This document shows, piece after piece, positions 18,788 through 27,938 of a DNA stretch of 64,000 nucleotides; the first letter of the stretch is position 1; the number at the start of each line of letters is the position of its first letter. The notes below the pieces were generated by a model that was not told the origin of the DNA, made no database searches, and saw only the letters and a list, made by a program, of their open reading frames with translations. This DNA is from Coriobacteriaceae bacterium (GTDB lineage Bacteria; Actinomycetota; Coriobacteriia; Coriobacteriales; Coriobacteriaceae). Made by a program: the position numbers and the translations under genes. The stretch covers positions 62,001 to 126,000 of the forward strand of contig CABJBO010000004.1 in NCBI GenBank assembly GCA_902363875.1. Direction: 5' to 3'.

Positions 18788-19463
18788 CTATATGTTTCTA
18801 ACATTAAACCATATGGCTGCCACTCGCGGAGGGGGCATCGGCGAGCGGCGTGTTGGACCCCCCGCCGTGACGGCGAGCTGCTCTTCTTCCTCGCCCTTGA
18901 GCGTCGGCGTCTTGACGGTGAATTTCGAGGTACGGCTCGTGCCATTCTGCGCGATGCAGGTTAGGGTTACCGTGTTTTTGCGGTTGGGAATGAGGCCGAT
19001 GACCTTGAACTCGTGCTCCGTGACCGGCGTGTCGCCACCGTGGGGCGTGCGGAAAAGGCGGCGACTTTGGGCGTATCGTCGGTTTTTTTGAGACCGGCGA
19101 CCTCGTAGGTGACGGCTACGGGGTCTGTCGTTGCAAAACGCACGTAGCACCTCAGGGTGTCGGTACCAAAGGGATCGGCTTGACAAACGGGGCAGTTTCG
19201 TCGTAGTCGCCTGCAGCGTACTCGGCATCGAGCTGTTCTTTGATGGCAGCCTGTTTCTCGACGTTGTAGGTCGCGACGATCTGATTGTGGAGCTTCTTTT
19301 GCTCGTCGGTGAGCTCATTGCTCGCAGCAGATGCGTCGCTTGCCCCGGCACTGACAACGGAGCAGCCCATGAGCCCCGTCCCGACAAGCGTCAGCGCGCC
19401 CGCCGCACCCGCAAGAGCCGCTCGGCGCGTGAGCAACCTGCTGTCTTTATCACTCAATTCCAT
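18788..19463 (-). pseudogene. Broken aryl-sulfate sulfotransferase (ASST-type) gene, N-terminal remnant
   Basis: Three consecutive reading frames carry parts of one protein. Frame 1 (from ATG 19463) gives a twin-arginine lipoprotein signal (TRRAALAGAAGALTLVGTG then LMGC) and a linker up to about 19180. Frame 2 continues with PFGTDTLRCYVRFATTDPVA and TYEVAGLKKTDDTPKVAAFS. Frame 3 continues with TPHGGDTPVTEHEFKVIGL and IPNRKNTVTLTCIAQ to 18788. Together they match the N-terminal beta domain of bacterial arylsulfotransferases, which move sulfate between phenols outside the cell. Full-length enzymes have about 600 residues; the catalytic propeller is absent. Two frameshifts (near 19180 and 19040) plus truncation mark it as a decayed gene rather than a single sequencing error. 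Confidence 0.78.
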
Positions 19464-19665
19464 ATCGTTACCGTCTTTGAATGCCACCGTCGCTTCCCTC
19501 ATATACCATGGCGTTTGCCCAGCCCTGTCCAATTTGACTCGCAGCTTAACAAACGCCCCTTAAGGCTAGCTCAGGCTCGCGGCAGCCGGAGCTGTTAGCC
19601 GCAAGACGCACAGGGGGCGCAGGAATGCGATGACCCGTTTTCCTCCGTCCCCGAGGGATCATTTT

Positions 19666-20625
19666 TTAGTACCTGAAGAAGCCCTCGCCCGAGCTTTCGC
19701 CCAGCTTGCCTTCGTCGAGCATTTTCTTGAGGACGGATGCCATAGCCTTAAAGTTGTAGGGCATCATCATCTTCTTGAGCAGCGGGCTCACCAGGCCCGG
19801 GACCTTCTGATACTGCATGACGATGTTGTAGGCCGTCTGGATACCCACCGTGTCGAATACGCGGAACGGGCCCTTGGGGGCGCCGGTGCCCCGCGTCCAT
19901 GCAAGGTCGATGCTCTTGGGGTCACTCACACCCGAAACATACAGGTCAAGGCCCGAAAGCAGCCACGGCACCAACATGGAATTGAGCAGGTAGCCGTTCT
20001 TTTCCTTGTTGACGGGCAGGGCAAGCATACGGATATCGTTGGCAAAGTCGACGAGCTCGTCGAAGTAGCGCTTGTCGGTTTGGTCCTGTGCCATGACCTC
20101 GGTCATGTTGTTCTTCCAGATGGAGTTGGCAAAGTGCAGCGACAGGTATTTCTCGGGACGGCCGGTGTACTTGGCAAAGGTGCTCGGCAGCAGCGTGGAT
20201 GAGTTGGTCACGATGACGGTCTTTTGCGGCAGAACCGGGGCGAGCTTCTTGTAGAAGTCGATCTTTGCCTGGGTGTCCTCGGCCATAGACTCGATGACCA
20301 GGTCGGCGTCGGCCACGGCCTTGGCAAGATCGAGCTCCAGCTTGAGTGTGGAGTAGGCACGCTCGACGGCGGCGAGCGCCGCTTCCTTGTCGAAGGGCTG
20401 GGTGCCATCGGCGATACCGGCGCACCACTCGCCCGTACCGTCCGCCATGCCCTCGATTGCCGAGATGTACTCCTTGCGCACGTGATCGATCTTGGGCTGG
20501 GTGCGGCCGATGCTGCCCTCGCTGCGCAGCCAAATCGTTACATCAAAGCCGCAGTAGGCAGCCTGAAAGGCAATCTGGCTTCCCAACACGCCGCCGCCGG
20601 CAACACAAACGGTCTTGTAGCTCAT
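19666..20625 (-). CDS. 3-hydroxyacyl-CoA dehydrogenase family protein
   Basis: This 319-residue protein has an N-terminal Rossmann fold (VCVAGGGVLGSQIAFQAAYC) and the NAD-enzyme block ADLVIESMAEDTQAKIDFYK. The central NSSTLLPSTFAKYTGRPEKY and LHFANSIWKNN replace the usual SSL/HFFNP motif, and a C-terminal helical domain starts with LNSMLVPWLL. The family oxidises 3-hydroxyacyl-CoA to 3-oxoacyl-CoA with NAD in fatty-acid or butyrate metabolism. The HFANSIWKNN segment differs from the canonical HFFNP, so the substrate may not be the classical one. AGAGAGG precedes the ATG. It is monocistronic, with no thiolase or crotonase beside it. Confidence 0.83.
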   Translation of the reverse strand: MSYKTVCVAGGGVLGSQIAFQAAYCGFDVTIWLRSEGSIGRTQPKIDHVRKEYISAIEGMADGTGEWCAGIADGTQPFDKEAALAAVERAYSTLKLELDLAKAVADADLVIESMAEDTQAKIDFYKKLAPVLPQKTVIVTNSSTLLPSTFAKYTGRPEKYLSLHFANSIWKNNMTEVMAQDQTDKRYFDELVDFANDIRMLALPVNKEKNGYLLNSMLVPWLLSGLDLYVSGVSDPKSIDLAWTRGTGAPKGPFRVFDTVGIQTAYNIVMQYQKVPGLVSPLLKKMMMPYNFKAMASVLKKMLDEGKLGESSGEGFFRY

Positions 20626-20793
20626 GGGACGATCCTCTCTTACGTAATTCCATAGATGTGTATTAATTCAAACGTAAGGATGACGCGCGCTGGGGGTGGG
20701 TTCTATAAACGGGCGGTATTTCGCGGCAAACGGCTACATATGTTCATTATCTCAGGGTTCCGAGGGCAGTTTTTGGTGCCACCGAGACGTCGT

Positions 20794-20924
20794 TTTCGGA
20801 AGTATGCGGCAAATTCCGAAACTCTTGAGCACGTCCTGATTTTTCGCCAATAAAACCGCAGGTACAGAGCTTTGACATATCCGGTGTGCTCGGCCTATTC
20901 AGATTTTGCCGCATACTTCCGAAA
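20794..20924. repeat. Perfect 20-bp inverted repeat in a 416-bp gene-free stretch
   Basis: The stretch 20626-21041 holds no gene. Its main feature is a perfect 20-bp inverted repeat (20794-20813 with 20905-20924, half-site tttcggaagtatgcggcaaa) separated by 91 bp. The enclosed segment contains neither an open frame nor a recognisable RNA. A transposon remnant, a structured RNA or paired binding sites are all possible. Confidence 0.8.
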
Positions 20925-21041
20925 TCTAAGTTCGCAAAGGGTGATAGTTGGGGCGTTTACGCAACATATGTCCAGCAAAAACGGGTGGTAGCCGGCACGG
21001 CTGCCACCCGTTTGTCTCATATCTAGCCCATAGCGGGCAAG

Positions 21042-24000
21042 CTACTTCTTAATGCCGCGTCCCAGACGCTCGGCGACCGACGCAACGGCTTCCTCGCTGG
21101 CCGGCTCGCAGCTCACGCAGCCGTCGTGGGCGCGCATCTGGCCGGTGACCTCGTCCATCGCGAGCGGCGCCACCTTCTCGAGCTTAAAGCCCTTGCCGGC
21201 GCGCATGTTTTCCTTGGCCACGCTGATCATGAGCTTAATGCGGTTGAGCTGGTTGACCTCGGACGCACCGGGGTCGTAGTCCACCGCGACAATGTTGCTC
21301 TCGGGGTGCTGACGGCGCAGTTCCTTGATCACAGCCTTACCCACCACGTGGTTGGGCAGGCACGCAAAGGGCTGCGTGCAGATGATGTTGGGCGCGCCGT
21401 GGTCGATGAGGTCGAGCATCTCGGCCGTGAGCAGCCAGCCTTCGCCCATGTTGTTGCACACCGAAAGCACCGTGCGGGCCTTGTCGGCCATGGTGCCGAT
21501 GCGCTCGGGCGCCTCAAAGCGGCGAGACTTCTCGAGCATCTCCTCCACCGGCGTGCGCATCCAGTCCACGAGCTTGATGAGCGCTTGCATGCCCGCGCGC
21601 GTAGTAGCAGAGCTTCCCAGCTCGTCTTTCTGCAGCTCGGCGTTGCTCATGGAGTAGAGGAAGAAGTCGAGCAGGCCCGGCACCACGGCCTCGCAGCCCT
21701 CGCGCTCAATGACATCGACCACGTGGTTGTTAGCCGTTGGATGGAACTTGACCAAGATCTCACCGACCACGCCCACGCGCGGCTTGGTGCCCTCGCCCAC
21801 GAGCGGCATGGTGTCGAACGCGCGGATGGCCTCGCGGCACAGCTTGGTGTAGTTGTGGCGGTTGAACTTGGGCGCCAACTTGCGGGCACGCGCCATGTAC
21901 TCCTCGTAGAGCGCGTTGGCGGCACCGGGCGTGGCCTCGTACGGGCGGCAGCGGTAGAGCATCTGCATCATCACGTCACCAAAGAGCACCGCGTAGACTG
22001 CCTGCTTAAGCAGCGCCGGCGTCAGCTTAAAGCCGGGATTGTCCTCGCCGAGCGCCACGGCCGAAAGCGAGATCACGGGGATCTCGGGGTGGCCGCTCTC
22101 GCGCAGGGCCTTGCGGATGAGCGCGATGTAGTTGGTGGCACGGCAGCCGCCGCCGGTCTGGCTGATGACCACGGCGGTCTTGGACAGGTCGTACCGACCG
22201 CTCTCGATGGCCTCCATAATCTGGCCCGTCACCAGAATCGACGGGTAGCAAATGTCATTGTTCACATAGCGCAGGCCAGCCTCGACGGCATCGTGGTCGG
22301 TCGAGGGCAGCAGCTCCAAGTTGTAGCCGGCACCGCGGAACACCTCTTTGACCAGGTCAAAGTGAATCGGCGCCATCTGCGGGCACAGGATGGTATAGCC
22401 CTCGTCGCGCATCTGCTCGGTAAAGGGCACCTTGGGCCACGCGGTCGAGGCGCTCTCACGCTGTGCCTCGAACGTGTACTTGCGGCTCGCGAACGCGGGG
22501 GCATCCGTGGAGGGCGCCACCGGCGCAGCGTCGCCCTGCTCAAAGACCTTGCCCGCAGCCGTGGCCTCGGCCAAGCGCTCGGCCTCCTGGTCCTTGAGTG
22601 CCGCCATGAGCGAGCGGATGCGAATGCGCGCGGCGCCCAGGTTGGACACCTCGTCGATCTTGAGCACGGTGTAGATCTTGCCACTGGCCTCCAGGATCTC
22701 CTGCACCTGATCGGTAGTCAGGGCATCGAGGCCGCAGCCGAAAGAGTTGAGCTGGATCAGGTCCAAATCGTTGCGCATCGTCACAAAACGGGCGACGGCG
22801 TACAGGCGGCTGTGGTACATCCACTGGTCGACGACGCGGATCGGGCGCTCGGGCTTCACCAGATGCGCAAGCGAATCCTCGGTAAAGACCGCAAAGCCAA
22901 AGCTCGAGATAAGCTCGGGCAGGGCGTGGTTGATCTCGGGGTCGTTATGGTAGGGACGACCGGCGAGCACGATGCCGTGACCGCCGTGGTCCTCGACCCA
23001 CTTAAGAGCCTCCTCGCCCATAGTCTGGATGTCCTCGTGGAAACGCGCATCGGCCTCAAAGGCAGCGTTGACGGCGGCATCGACCTCGGAGCGCGTGATT
23101 TTAGGACCGCGCACGCGACCGCGACCGGCCTCAGCATCGGCCACGCGGTCGACGGCAAGCACCTGATACAGGCGGCGTTTGAGCTCGGTCTTATCGTGAT
23201 ACGGCACAAACGGATACAGGAATTCGATGTTCTGCTCGCGAATCTCGTCGATGTTGAGCGCCAGCGCCGTGGGGTAGCTCATGACGATGGGGCAGTTGTA
23301 ACAGTTGCCGGCGGTCGGATCCTCCTTGCGCTCCCAGCGCACGCACGGCATCCAGATGAAGTCGACATCGCGGTCGATAAGGTTCATCACATGGCCGTGG
23401 CTCATCTTGGCCGGATAGCACACGCTCTCTGACGGCATGGACTCGATGCCCGCCTGGTAGGTCTTCTTGCTCGACTGGTCGGACAGCTGCACGCTAAAGC
23501 CTAGGCGCGTAAAGAACGCGTGCCAGAAGGGGTAGTTCTCGTACATGTTAAGTGCGCGCGGGATACCCACGGTGCCGCGCGGGGCCTCGTCAGGACTCAG
23601 AACCTCGCGGTTAAAGAGCAGCTCGTTTTTCTTTTTGAAGAGGTTGGGGGCCTCGGTCTTTTGCTTTTTGTGGCCGGCACCCTTCTCACAGCGGTTGCCG
23701 GTAATGAAGCGCCTACCGCCGCCAAAGTCGTTCACAGTAAGCTGGCAGTTGTTAGAGCAACGGCCGCAGCGGACATGCTTTTGCGTCACGGTGAGGTGCG
23801 CGATATCCTCGGCAGAAAGAATGGTCGAAATGCCGTCGGCGGCGGCGCGATCGCGGGCGAGTAGGGCCGCACCGTAGGCGCCCATGCAGCCGGCGATGTC
23901 AGGGCGCACGGCATGCACGCCGGTGAGCTGCTCAAACGCGCGCAGCGTGGCATCGGACATAAAGGTGCCGCCCTGAACGATCACCTGACTGCCGATCTCC

Positions 24001-25823
24001 TTGGGGTCGCGCAGCTTAATGACCTTGAACAGGGCATTCTTGATGACGGAATAGGACAGGCCGGCCGCGATGTCGCCCACCGTGGCGCCTTCCTTTTGCG
24101 CCTGCTTGACGCGCGAGTTCATAAAGACCGTGCAGCGGCTGCCCAGGTCGACGGGGGCCTTAGCATGGATGGCGGCGTCGGCGAACGCGCGCACGTCCAT
24201 GTTCATAGAGACGGCGAAACTCTCGATAAAGCTGCCGCAGCCCGACGAGCAGGCCTCGTTGAGCATGATGTGCTCGATGACACCGTCCTTGACGCGCAGG
24301 CACTTCATGTCCTGGCCGCCGATGTCCAGGATAAACTCGACGCCGGGCAGGAACGCCTTGGCGCCGCGCAGGTGCGCGACGGTCTCGATCTCGCCGGAAT
24401 CGGCCTTGAGGGCCTCGATGAGCAGCGCCTCGCCGTAGCCCGTGGTGGTCACGTGGCCGATGGTGCAGCCAGCGGGGATGTGGTTGTAGAAATCGGCCAT
24501 GATGACCTTGGCCGTGCCCAGGATGTCGCCGTTGTTGTTGCCGTACCAGGTATGCAACAGCTGGCCGTCCTCGCCCACGAGCGCGGCCTTCATGGTGGTG
24601 GAACCGGCGTCGATGCCAATGAACACGCGGCCGGTGTAGCCGTCGAGCTTGCCCTTGGGGACGACTTCCTGGTCGTGGCGACCCTTGAACTCGGCAAAGT
24701 CCTCGTCGGTGGCAAAGAGCGGATCCAGACGTTCGACCTCGGCACCCTGTGTGTCACCCAGGGCATCAATGGCCTCGATGAGCTGCGGGAACGTGCTGAG
24801 CTTGTTGGACTCGTGCGCCATGGCGGCGCCGCTCGCCACAAACAGGTGAGCGTTTTGGGGCACGATACGGTGCTCCTCGTCCAGGTTGAGCGTGAGGTAG
24901 AAGCGGTGGCGCAGCTCGGAGAGATACTGCAGCGGGCCGCCCAGGAAGGCGACGTTGCCGCGGATGGGACGGCCGCACGCCAGGCCCGAGATGGTCTGGG
25001 TCACGACGGCCTGGAAGATGGAGGCGGCCACGTCCTCGGGGCGGGCGCCCTCATTGAGCAGCGGCTGCACGTCGGTCTTGGCAAAAACGCCGCAGCGGCT
25101 GGCGATGGGATAGATGGTGGTGGCGTTGGCCGCGAGCTCGTTGAGGCCGCTCGCGTCGGTGTGCAGCAGAGTGGCCATCTGATCGATGAACGCGCCCGTG
25201 CCGCCGGCGCAGGTGCCGTTCATGCGCTGCTCGATGCCGTTGTCAAAGTAGATGATCTTGGCGTCCTCACCGCCCAGCTCGATGGCGACATCGGTGGCCG
25301 GGATGAGGGTCTCGACGGCGCGCTTGCTGGCGATGACTTCCTGGACAAACTCCAGGTCGAGCCACTGGGACAGCAGCAGACCGCCCGAGCCGGTGATGGC
25401 ACAGGTCATCTGGGCCGTCGGCAGCACAGTCGCGGCACCCTCGAACAAGTCGCGGGCGCAAGCGCGGACGTCGGTGTGGTGGCGCTGGTACTTGGCGTAG
25501 ACGATCTGGTTGTCATCGTTGAGCACGGCAAGCTTGACGGTGGTGGAGCCCACGTCGATGCCCAGGTGCAGGTTGCCGCGGGCGGCCTCGGAGTTGAAAA
25601 TCGCGCCTTCGGGGGCGTGGGCGGCGGCCACGGGCTCAGCGGCGGTGGCGAGCTCGCTAGCGATGGACGTCTCCCCTGCCGCGTTCTTGGCATCGGCAAC
25701 TGCCTCGGCAACTTTCTCGGCAGCCGCGGTCGCGGCCTTCTGCGCGGCGTCCACCACGGCGGGCGCGGCCTCGCGTGCGGCAGCGACCATACGATCCTTG
25801 ATGCCCTCGACGAGTTTGCTCAT
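21042..25823 (-). CDS. Fused 2-hydroxyacyl-CoA dehydratase activase/dehydratase-like protein
   Basis: This 1593-residue protein contains, in order: an Ala-rich helical extension (1-80); a first BadF/BcrA-type ASKHA ATPase domain (GIDVGSTTVKLAV at about 88, later NGTCAGGTGAFIDQ); a second one (VFIGIDAGSTTMKAALV at about 394, later SCGSGCGSFIE with cluster-type Cys); a Cys cluster CGRCSNNC at about 683; a DUF2229 domain (about 745-970); and a C-terminal 2-hydroxyglutaryl-CoA dehydratase D-like domain. Activases of this type fire an electron through a 4Fe-4S cluster, using ATP, to start radical dehydration of 2-hydroxyacyl-CoA in amino-acid fermentation. Such giant fusions are known in anaerobes, but their substrate is not established. 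The TetR gene ends 11 bp upstream and is probably cotranscribed. Confidence 0.9.
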   Translation of the reverse strand: MSKLVEGIKDRMVAAAREAAPAVVDAAQKAATAAAEKVAEAVADAKNAAGETSIASELATAAEPVAAAHAPEGAIFNSEAARGNLHLGIDVGSTTVKLAVLNDDNQIVYAKYQRHHTDVRACARDLFEGAATVLPTAQMTCAITGSGGLLLSQWLDLEFVQEVIASKRAVETLIPATDVAIELGGEDAKIIYFDNGIEQRMNGTCAGGTGAFIDQMATLLHTDASGLNELAANATTIYPIASRCGVFAKTDVQPLLNEGARPEDVAASIFQAVVTQTISGLACGRPIRGNVAFLGGPLQYLSELRHRFYLTLNLDEEHRIVPQNAHLFVASGAAMAHESNKLSTFPQLIEAIDALGDTQGAEVERLDPLFATDEDFAEFKGRHDQEVVPKGKLDGYTGRVFIGIDAGSTTMKAALVGEDGQLLHTWYGNNNGDILGTAKVIMADFYNHIPAGCTIGHVTTTGYGEALLIEALKADSGEIETVAHLRGAKAFLPGVEFILDIGGQDMKCLRVKDGVIEHIMLNEACSSGCGSFIESFAVSMNMDVRAFADAAIHAKAPVDLGSRCTVFMNSRVKQAQKEGATVGDIAAGLSYSVIKNALFKVIKLRDPKEIGSQVIVQGGTFMSDATLRAFEQLTGVHAVRPDIAGCMGAYGAALLARDRAAADGISTILSAEDIAHLTVTQKHVRCGRCSNNCQLTVNDFGGGRRFITGNRCEKGAGHKKQKTEAPNLFKKKNELLFNREVLSPDEAPRGTVGIPRALNMYENYPFWHAFFTRLGFSVQLSDQSSKKTYQAGIESMPSESVCYPAKMSHGHVMNLIDRDVDFIWMPCVRWERKEDPTAGNCYNCPIVMSYPTALALNIDEIREQNIEFLYPFVPYHDKTELKRRLYQVLAVDRVADAEAGRGRVRGPKITRSEVDAAVNAAFEADARFHEDIQTMGEEALKWVEDHGGHGIVLAGRPYHNDPEINHALPELISSFGFAVFTEDSLAHLVKPERPIRVVDQWMYHSRLYAVARFVTMRNDLDLIQLNSFGCGLDALTTDQVQEILEASGKIYTVLKIDEVSNLGAARIRIRSLMAALKDQEAERLAEATAAGKVFEQGDAAPVAPSTDAPAFASRKYTFEAQRESASTAWPKVPFTEQMRDEGYTILCPQMAPIHFDLVKEVFRGAGYNLELLPSTDHDAVEAGLRYVNNDICYPSILVTGQIMEAIESGRYDLSKTAVVISQTGGGCRATNYIALIRKALRESGHPEIPVISLSAVALGEDNPGFKLTPALLKQAVYAVLFGDVMMQMLYRCRPYEATPGAANALYEEYMARARKLAPKFNRHNYTKLCREAIRAFDTMPLVGEGTKPRVGVVGEILVKFHPTANNHVVDVIEREGCEAVVPGLLDFFLYSMSNAELQKDELGSSATTRAGMQALIKLVDWMRTPVEEMLEKSRRFEAPERIGTMADKARTVLSVCNNMGEGWLLTAEMLDLIDHGAPNIICTQPFACLPNHVVGKAVIKELRRQHPESNIVAVDYDPGASEVNQLNRIKLMISVAKENMRAGKGFKLEKVAPLAMDEVTGQMRAHDGCVSCEPASEEAVASVAERLGRGIKK

Positions 25824-25834
25824 TGTCTCTCCTC

Positions 25835-26545
25835 TTAGTTGTTGGACTTGACGGTTGCGGCGGTGTCGGCCGCGTCCTCGAGCTGCAAGTTCAATAGCTT
25901 CATGCCGTATTCCGGCACGTTGATATCGATGGGTTGGCCATACAGGTCACCAGGACGAACAAAAGCGAGCACCGTCATAATGCGCGCCATGGCCTCGGGC
26001 GATTCGGTGAGCCCACGCTCAAACCAGCGCTGAATCATGCCAACCTCGGCGCTCACGACGTAGGTGACGTAGTAGTCAAAGAACGTGCCCAGCGCCAGGC
26101 CCAAAATGCCCGTCTGCGCACGCGGCACCACAGCCTCACGCGCGGTGTCGATGATCCTTTTAATGAAGGCCTGGTCGCCGCCCGGACCCAGCAGCGCACC
26201 GATTAAGTCGCGGTTGGCCGCAAGATAACGCAGCAGCTCAACCGAACCGGGCGCCGGCTCGAGCTCGTCGATATTGTGATAGAGATCGGGCAGCTGAGCT
26301 GCGGTGATGAGCTCAATGCGCTCACGGATCTCGGCCAGCAAGCCGTCCTCGATTTGATTGATAAAGTCGGGGATATCGCGGTAGTGCGAATAGAACGTGC
26401 GGCGCGTAAGGCCAGCGCGCTCGGTGAGCGACGCGACATTAATGCGCGAAAGGTCGCCGCTTTCGGCAAGCTCGCTGGCAAGTGCCTGGCGAAGGGCACG
26501 CTGCGAGCGAAGGGACCGGCGATCGCATTTCTCGAGCTGGGACAA
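25835..26545 (-). CDS. TetR-family regulator of the dehydratase/activase gene
   Basis: This 236-residue protein has an N-terminal helix-turn-helix (INVASLTERAGLTRRTFYSHYRDIPDF, about residues 33-62) of the TetR/AcrR type and a helical ligand domain of about 170 residues. It starts with TTG behind AAGGAGG six bases upstream; no other start in frame has a site. The stop lies 11 bp before the 1593-residue gene, so regulator and target form one unit. An inverted repeat 22 bp upstream of the start is the likely autoregulatory operator. The inducer is unknown; an acyl-CoA or organic acid would fit its target. Confidence 0.87.
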   Translation of the reverse strand: MSQLEKCDRRSLRSQRALRQALASELAESGDLSRINVASLTERAGLTRRTFYSHYRDIPDFINQIEDGLLAEIRERIELITAAQLPDLYHNIDELEPAPGSVELLRYLAANRDLIGALLGPGGDQAFIKRIIDTAREAVVPRAQTGILGLALGTFFDYYVTYVVSAEVGMIQRWFERGLTESPEAMARIMTVLAFVRPGDLYGQPIDINVPEYGMKLLNLQLEDAADTAATVKSNN

Positions 26546-26566
26546 GCGTCCTCCTTGTTACTCAGC

Positions 26567-26601
26567 CTGTGCGCTATTGCACAGTGCGAGTATTATTGCA
26601 C
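26567..26601. promoter_or_regulatory. Candidate TetR operator
   Basis: Arms ctgtgc and gcacag (26567-26572 with 26579-26584) are followed by a second, overlapping pair gtgc/gcac (26584-26587 with 26598-26601). They sit directly upstream of the TetR start, suggesting self-control of the two-gene unit. Confidence 0.5.
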
Positions 26602-26637
26602 ACCGTGTGTACCAACACGTAAAGGCAATATTTGGAA

Positions 26638-26666
26638 TGTGACGAGGGGGCAGTCCCTTTGTCACA
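26638..26666. repeat. Dispersed hairpin element, type C, copy 1
   Basis: Ends tgtgac and gtcaca with a central cagtcccttt. Closely related to the copy at 27046. Confidence 0.75.
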
Positions 26667-26794
26667 ACCCGCCTGGCTTTTGGAGCGGCATTACCGATTG
26701 TCCAAAATGTCATTCGTGGGTAGAATAGTGTCGACGGCAGCCCAAGTTGTAGCTGGCTGGGCAGCGCCGTTGTTTGCATTAGGGGGTCAACGCC

Positions 26795-26920
26795 TTAGCG
26801 GCGGCGACCCCTTCTGTTGCGCTTCGAACGCTGCTTGAGTGCCTCGGAAAGGCCGACAAGCGCCGTGAAGAACGAGACCACGGCGGTCAGAAGTCTCACG
26901 AAATCAATCAAATCGGTCAT
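26795..26920 (-). CDS. 41-residue hydrophobic/basic peptide, holin-like toxin candidate
   Basis: The ATG at 26920 has GGGAGG eight bases upstream, an excellent site. The 41 codons give MTDLIDFVRLLTAVVSFFTA, then a short Gly/Leu/Ala stretch and the basic tail KQRSKRNRRGRRR. One membrane helix followed by a strongly basic end is the plan of small toxins of type I toxin-antitoxin modules and of the putative holin-like toxins annotated in Firmicutes. It may equally be a small membrane regulator. I see no clear antisense RNA gene. The 249 bp on its 3' side (26546-26794) hold only a type C hairpin and the TetR operator. Confidence 0.62.
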   Translation of the reverse strand: MTDLIDFVRLLTAVVSFFTALVGLSEALKQRSKRNRRGRRR

Positions 26921-27045
26921 GGGCATCACCTCCCATCAAATGGAGGGCGCTGCCCGGCACATGGAACTGCCGTCAACGATACCGATTCTACCAGAGCCTA
27001 GTTATATATACGAATATATGTTCGTATTCCAAGCACACAGGCCCC

Positions 27046-27074
27046 TGTGACAAAGGGGCTGTCCCTTTGTCACA
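27046..27074 (-). repeat. Dispersed hairpin element, type C, copy 2
   Basis: Arms tgtgacaaag and ctttgtcaca enclose gggctgtcc. The element ends exactly where the TAA stop codon of the HAD phosphatase gene begins. Confidence 0.85.
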
Positions 27075-27938
27075 TTATTCGATGACGGTGCGGGAGTTTT
27101 GCTTGCGCATGGTGGCGAACATGTGTTTGGGGACGGCGTGGACCATGCAGCTGCCGATGGTCGCGCTCGCGGCGGCTTTAGCTGCATCGCTAGCGTTTTT
27201 GGTCGCGTAGCTGTGGCGGAAACGCTTGAGCATGGCGATGTCGTTTCCGCCGTCGCCATAAACCGCAACCTCGTCCTCGGCAATGCCGTAGTAGCCCGCC
27301 AGCCAGGCCACACTCTCGCCCTTGTTGCATGCCACATCCGTGATCTCGAACATCACCGGGTCAAACGGCGCGTTGACCACGCGGTCCGATCGCTCGGCAA
27401 GATACGCCTTAAGGTCGCGCTCCAACTCGGGCGAGATCACGCGGCAGTTGATCTTGCATACATCGTGACGCAAGATATCGCCGATCGACTGGTCGAAATA
27501 CTGTTCCTCGTGGTACCCGCCACGCGCACGCATACCGCGCATCACGATGCGCTTGATGGGGCTGTCCTTTTTAAAGCCCGCCTGATGCATCTCGAACGAT
27601 CCACTCGAAAACATGCCATCGGGCGTGGAGCAATCAAAGCAAATGTCCGGGAACGCCTTGAGCAGCTCCTCGGTAACCTGCGGGTCGATGGTCCAGGTTT
27701 TGAGCACCTCGCCATGACTGTCTCGCACGATGGATCCATTGGAGCAGCAGGCGTCAAGCGCCAGGCCCGTAAAGCCATGCTCGCCGATCGGCAACGTCGA
27801 GCGTCCAGTCGCGGGAACCACGTGCAGGCCAGCCTCAGTCAGCTCGCGAATGGCGCGGCGGATAGTCCCATCTGCCTCGTGCAGGGCGTTAAGCAGCGTT
27901 CCGTCTAAGTCACTCGCAAACATCTTGATCATGGGCAT
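27075..27938 (-). CDS. Cof-type HAD-IIB phosphatase
   Basis: This 287-residue HAD-superfamily hydrolase has motif I FASDLDGTLLN (nucleophile Asp and acid/base Asp), a Thr motif II (VVPATGRS), the C2B cap domain, and motif III/IV VAVYGDGGNDIAMLKRF. Cof-type members dephosphorylate sugar phosphates or cofactors such as pyridoxal phosphate and FMN; the substrate here is unknown. I place the start at the ATG at 27938 (MPMIKMF), after GAAGGAGA; an ATG six bases later is also possible. The ribosome site and start lie inside one arm of a 21-bp inverted repeat. The stop codon adjoins a dispersed hairpin. Confidence 0.88.
   Translation of the reverse strand: MPMIKMFASDLDGTLLNALHEADGTIRRAIRELTEAGLHVVPATGRSTLPIGEHGFTGLALDACCSNGSIVRDSHGEVLKTWTIDPQVTEELLKAFPDICFDCSTPDGMFSSGSFEMHQAGFKKDSPIKRIVMRGMRARGGYHEEQYFDQSIGDILRHDVCKINCRVISPELERDLKAYLAERSDRVVNAPFDPVMFEITDVACNKGESVAWLAGYYGIAEDEVAVYGDGGNDIAMLKRFRHSYATKNASDAAKAAASATIGSCMVHAVPKHMFATMRKQNSRTVIE

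Noticed and set aside
21126-23432. 768-codon plus-strand frame opposite the dehydratase/activase gene
   Set aside because: Its composition is that of an antisense shadow (His/Arg/Val/Leu blocks); the minus strand has ATPase and DUF2229 motifs in order.
23913-25838. 641-codon plus-strand frame in the same gene
   Set aside because: Same reasoning; long antisense frames are common at this G+C and codon bias.
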